From positions 1 through 15,727 of the forward strand of contig DASXZO010000126.1 in assembly GCA_036501845.1 (NCBI GenBank): a stretch of 15,727 nt of DNA, written 5' to 3'. This DNA is from JBBREP01 sp036501845. GTDB lineage: Bacteria; Actinomycetota; Acidimicrobiia; IMCC26256; PALSA-610. The notes below the pieces were generated by a model. The model ran no database searches, was not told where the DNA came from, and saw only the letters and a list, made by a program, of their open reading frames with translations. Of this stretch, positions 13,785 to 15,727 are shown piece by piece. Within the stretch, counting starts at the first letter, position 1. Each line of letters begins with the position of its first letter. A program made the translations under genes and the position numbers.

Positions 13785-14812
13785 TTCCCGCCGATGAACT
13801 CGACGAGGTCGACGAGGCGATTCGAGTAACCCCACTCGTTGTCGTACCAGCCGAGCACCTTCACTTGGCGGCCCATCACCATCGTGTCGGGTGCCGAGAA
13901 GATGCAGCTCGACGGGTTGTGCACGATGTCGGCCGACACGAGCGTCTCGGTCGTGTACTCGAGCACGCCGCGGTAGCTCGCGTGCTTCGAAGCCTTTGCG
14001 AACGCGTCGTTCACCGCGGCGATGTCGACGTCGTGCTTCACGGTGGCGACCAGGTCGGTGATCGAACCCGTGGGCACCGGCACACGCAGGGCCATGCCGT
14101 CGAGCTTGCCCTTCAAGTGCGGGAGCACCTGACCGATCGCGCGAGCCGCGCCGGTGCTGTTCGGGATGATCGACAGTGCCGCGGCGCGCATGCGGCGCAG
14201 GTCGGGCTTGCCCGAGCGCGTCGCAGTGGCTTGGTCTTGCAGCTGCTGGTCGGACGTGTAGGCGTGCACCGTGGTGATGAGGCCCTGCTCGATGCCGAAC
14301 GCGTCGTCGAGCACCTTGGCGAGCGGCGCGAGGCAGTTCGTCGTGCACGATGCGTTCGAGATCACCGCATGCGCAGCGGCGTCGAACACGCCGTCGTTCA
14401 CGCCCATGCAGATCATCGCGTCGGCATCGCCCGACGGCGCCGAGATCACCACTCGCTTGGCGCCACCCTTCAAGTGCGCGGCCGCGGCGTCGCGCCCGGT
14501 GAAGAGGCCGGTCGACTCGATCACGATGTCGACCCCCTCGTCGCCCCACGGGATCTCGGCCGGCTCGCGCACCTCGAGCTTCTTGAGGAGCTTGCCGTCG
14601 ACAGTGATGCCGTCGTCAGTGGCTGCGATGTCGTGCTTGAGCGTGCCGCCGACGGAGTCGTGCTTCAGCAAGAACGCCATGGTCGCGGCGTCGCCGAACG
14701 GGTCGTTCACCGCCACCAGCTCGACGTCGCCCTGCTCGCCCCGCTCGAGAATGGCTCGGTAGAAGGAACGGCCGATCCGGCCGAACCCGTTGATGCCCAC
14801 GCGTACCGTCAT
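13781..14812 (-). CDS. gap: Glyceraldehyde-3-phosphate dehydrogenase, NAD-type
   Basis: The protein has 343 residues. It oxidises and phosphorylates glyceraldehyde 3-phosphate in the cytoplasm. The Rossmann motif G-I-N-G-F-G-R-I-G-R is at 6-15. V-N-D-P (35-38) carries the acidic residue (Asp37) expected for NAD rather than NADP. The catalytic Cys156 is in S-N-A-S-C-T-T-N-C, the catalytic base is His183 in T-V-H-A-Y-T, and W-Y-D-N-E-W-G-Y-S is near the C-terminus. The ATG at 14812 has AGGAG 8 bases upstream. It is the first gene of the gap-pgk-tpiA operon and overlaps pgk by 4 bases. The 78-base gap before it contains a perfect stem (14837-14857) that may serve regulation or end the upstream transcript. 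Confidence 0.97.
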   Translation of the reverse strand: MTVRVGINGFGRIGRSFYRAILERGEQGDVELVAVNDPFGDAATMAFLLKHDSVGGTLKHDIAATDDGITVDGKLLKKLEVREPAEIPWGDEGVDIVIESTGLFTGRDAAAAHLKGGAKRVVISAPSGDADAMICMGVNDGVFDAAAHAVISNASCTTNCLAPLAKVLDDAFGIEQGLITTVHAYTSDQQLQDQATATRSGKPDLRRMRAAALSIIPNSTGAARAIGQVLPHLKGKLDGMALRVPVPTGSITDLVATVKHDVDIAAVNDAFAKASKHASYRGVLEYTTETLVSADIVHNPSSCIFSAPDTMVMGRQVKVLGWYDNEWGYSNRLVDLVEFIGGK

Positions 14813-14836
14813 GAATTGTCTCCTGGGAAAGATCTG

Positions 14837-14857
14837 GACCTGCGACTACAGCAGGTC
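14837..14857 (-). promoter_or_regulatory. 7-bp hairpin in the leader of gap
   Basis: GACCTGC (14837-14843) and GCAGGTC (14851-14857) match perfectly around a 7-base loop, 25 bases before the gap start codon and 33 bases after the lipoprotein stop. No T-run follows. It may be an operator for a glycolysis regulator, a leader stem, or a weak end for the lipoprotein transcript. A TTGGCA hexamer upstream on the minus strand is a weak -35 candidate. Confidence 0.35.
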
Positions 14858-14890
14858 GGCACCCACCATTGCCAACTGTCGTGTCGGGTG

Positions 14891-15727
14891 TCACCCCACG
14901 GCGTGCTGGGTGGGACATTTGGCGATGTCGGGAACGTTGGGGTGGCACTGGCTGCGGTTGATCGGAGCGAAGATCCCGTCGAGGTTGTCGGTGCCGGGCA
15001 CCACCCAGGCATGCAGCATCCAGAGGTCGCGGCCGTTGACGTAGGTGCCGTGGCACTCGCTCGACGTCTCGTCCTCGCCGCTCCACATCCCGTTGGCGTC
15101 GAAGCAGACCCCGAAGTGGCGGTGCCACGCATCGAGGCCGCCGGCGAAGCCCACCGGTGGCGTGGCGCTGCGCACCCAGTAGGAGAAGCCCACGAGGTGC
15201 GACTGTGCGCCCTGGGTGGAGAACAGGAGCATCGACGGCCGGGCCGGGTCGAAGGGCTTGTTCATCAGCGACCAGTTGATCCAGTGCGTGCCCACGCCTT
15301 CGACGTTCGGCGAACCGAGGTAGTAGCCGGCCTGCTGGACCGCCTCCGTGTCGAGCAGGTTGCACGCGGCGCGCGCGGCTTCGACGAGTTGCGCGTGGAG
15401 CTTCGCGGCGTCGGCGCGGCTCATCGTGGGATCGGCCGGTACCGACACCGCGAGATGGCCGCTGGTGGTGGCCGAGGTGGCCGGCAGGCCACGGCCCGAG
15501 GCTTCGACCTTGCCGAACTGGTGGAGCGCCGCGGCGGCTGACGCGGGAAGGGTCTCGAGCGCGCCGTGGGAGACGGCAGGAGCGCGCGCGCAGTGCACGC
15601 CGTCCACCTGCGTGAGCGACACGCGTACCTCGGTGGCGGTCGGCGCACTCGATGTGGCCGCACGAGTGGATCCACACCCAGCCGCCATCACAACCACCAC
15701 AGCAACCCGCGCGCTCGTGCGTCGTTT
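14891..15727 (-). CDS. Secreted lipoprotein of unknown function, 5' end beyond window edge
   Basis: The reading frame is open to the right edge. The visible part begins R-R-T-S-A-R followed by A-V-V-V-V-M-A-A-G-C: a basic head, hydrophobic core and lipobox with the lipid-anchor Cys encoded near 15676-15674. The true start therefore most likely lies just outside the window. An internal GTG at 15700 would remove the arginines of the signal. The mature protein of about 260 residues lies outside the membrane. Its second half has a striking conserved-looking set: T-H-W-I-N-W-S, then P-S-M-L-L-F, then D-A-W-H-R-H-F-G-V-C-F, then M-L-H-A-W-V-V-P-G and a final Q-C-H-P. The His/Cys/Trp pattern hints at metal binding, but this is inference. 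I recall similar unnamed actinobacterial secreted proteins, without known function. It lies 78 bases upstream of gap on the same strand; a functional link is not evident. Confidence 0.8.
   Translation of the reverse strand, partial: KRRTSARVAVVVVMAAGCGSTRAATSSAPTATEVRVSLTQVDGVHCARAPAVSHGALETLPASAAAALHQFGKVEASGRGLPATSATTSGHLAVSVPADPTMSRADAAKLHAQLVEAARAACNLLDTEAVQQAGYYLGSPNVEGVGTHWINWSLMNKPFDPARPSMLLFSTQGAQSHLVGFSYWVRSATPPVGFAGGLDAWHRHFGVCFDANGMWSGEDETSSECHGTYVNGRDLWMLHAWVVPGTDNLDGIFAPINRSQCHPNVPDIAKCPTQHAVG

Noticed and set aside
12576..14549. 657-residue open frame that looks like an N-terminal extension of phosphoglycerate kinase
   Set aside because: The extra residues are a shifted reading of gap and are Arg/Ala-rich without domain features; pgk starts at the GTG overlapping the gap stop.
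13724..15541. 605-residue plus-strand open frame opposite gap and the lipoprotein
   Set aside because: Same antisense shadow composition, spanning two clear minus-strand genes and the intergenic gap between them.
1..15727. CRISPR array
   Set aside because: No regularly spaced direct repeats of CRISPR length were seen; the GTATAC and GATAAC repeats are too short and few.

Overview
The window looks like chromosomal DNA of a high-GC actinobacterium. The grounds are the uniformly high G+C, frequent GTG/TTG starts, stop/start overlaps of the GTGA/ATGA type, and the gene order gap-pgk-tpiA-secG, which is the usual actinobacterial glycolytic block. An Acidimicrobiia-like lineage is possible but was not shown. 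It splits into an integrated mobile element on the left (1 to about 3.86 kb), a short unassigned accessory stretch (3.9-5.1 kb), and a conserved housekeeping block, all on the minus strand (5.1-15.7 kb).

Left region. This is one end of an integrative element that runs off the left edge. A large serine recombinase gene (2386-3858) reads into the 3' half of a minus-strand tRNA-Leu(GAG) gene (3802-3885), so its last 18 codons and stop are made of tRNA sequence. Upstream, on the same strand, is an HUH rolling-circle replication initiator (1499-2302), preceded by about 390 bp rich in hairpins that could hold its origin. Divergent from these are two minus-strand genes, 497-1048 and a gene cut by the left edge (1-472). 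Both carry a similar winged-helix-like segment, and they appear to share one promoter covered by three GTATAC palindromes. I read them as element cargo or control genes; their function is unknown.

Middle region. Two small plus-strand genes (3930-4400 and 4419-4874) encode diverged copies of the same unrecognised, probably beta-rich, domain. After them come 262 bp without a gene but with three strong inverted repeats, the last with 13-bp arms at 5033-5079.

Right region. Reading in the direction of transcription (right to left): a secreted lipoprotein whose 5' end lies beyond the right edge; gap, pgk and tpiA (glyceraldehyde-3-phosphate dehydrogenase, phosphoglycerate kinase, triosephosphate isomerase, a contiguous set of lower-glycolysis steps); secG (Sec translocon subunit); then a complete oligopeptide/dipeptide ABC importer, oppA-oppB-oppC-oppD-oppF, tightly packed except for a strong hairpin between the binding-protein gene and oppB. 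SecG serves the export route that the OppA lipoprotein and the edge lipoprotein would use.

The least explained parts are the two-gene minus-strand cargo at the left edge with its GTATAC operator, the replicating/integrating element architecture in tRNA-Leu, and the paralogous pair with the inverted repeats beside it.
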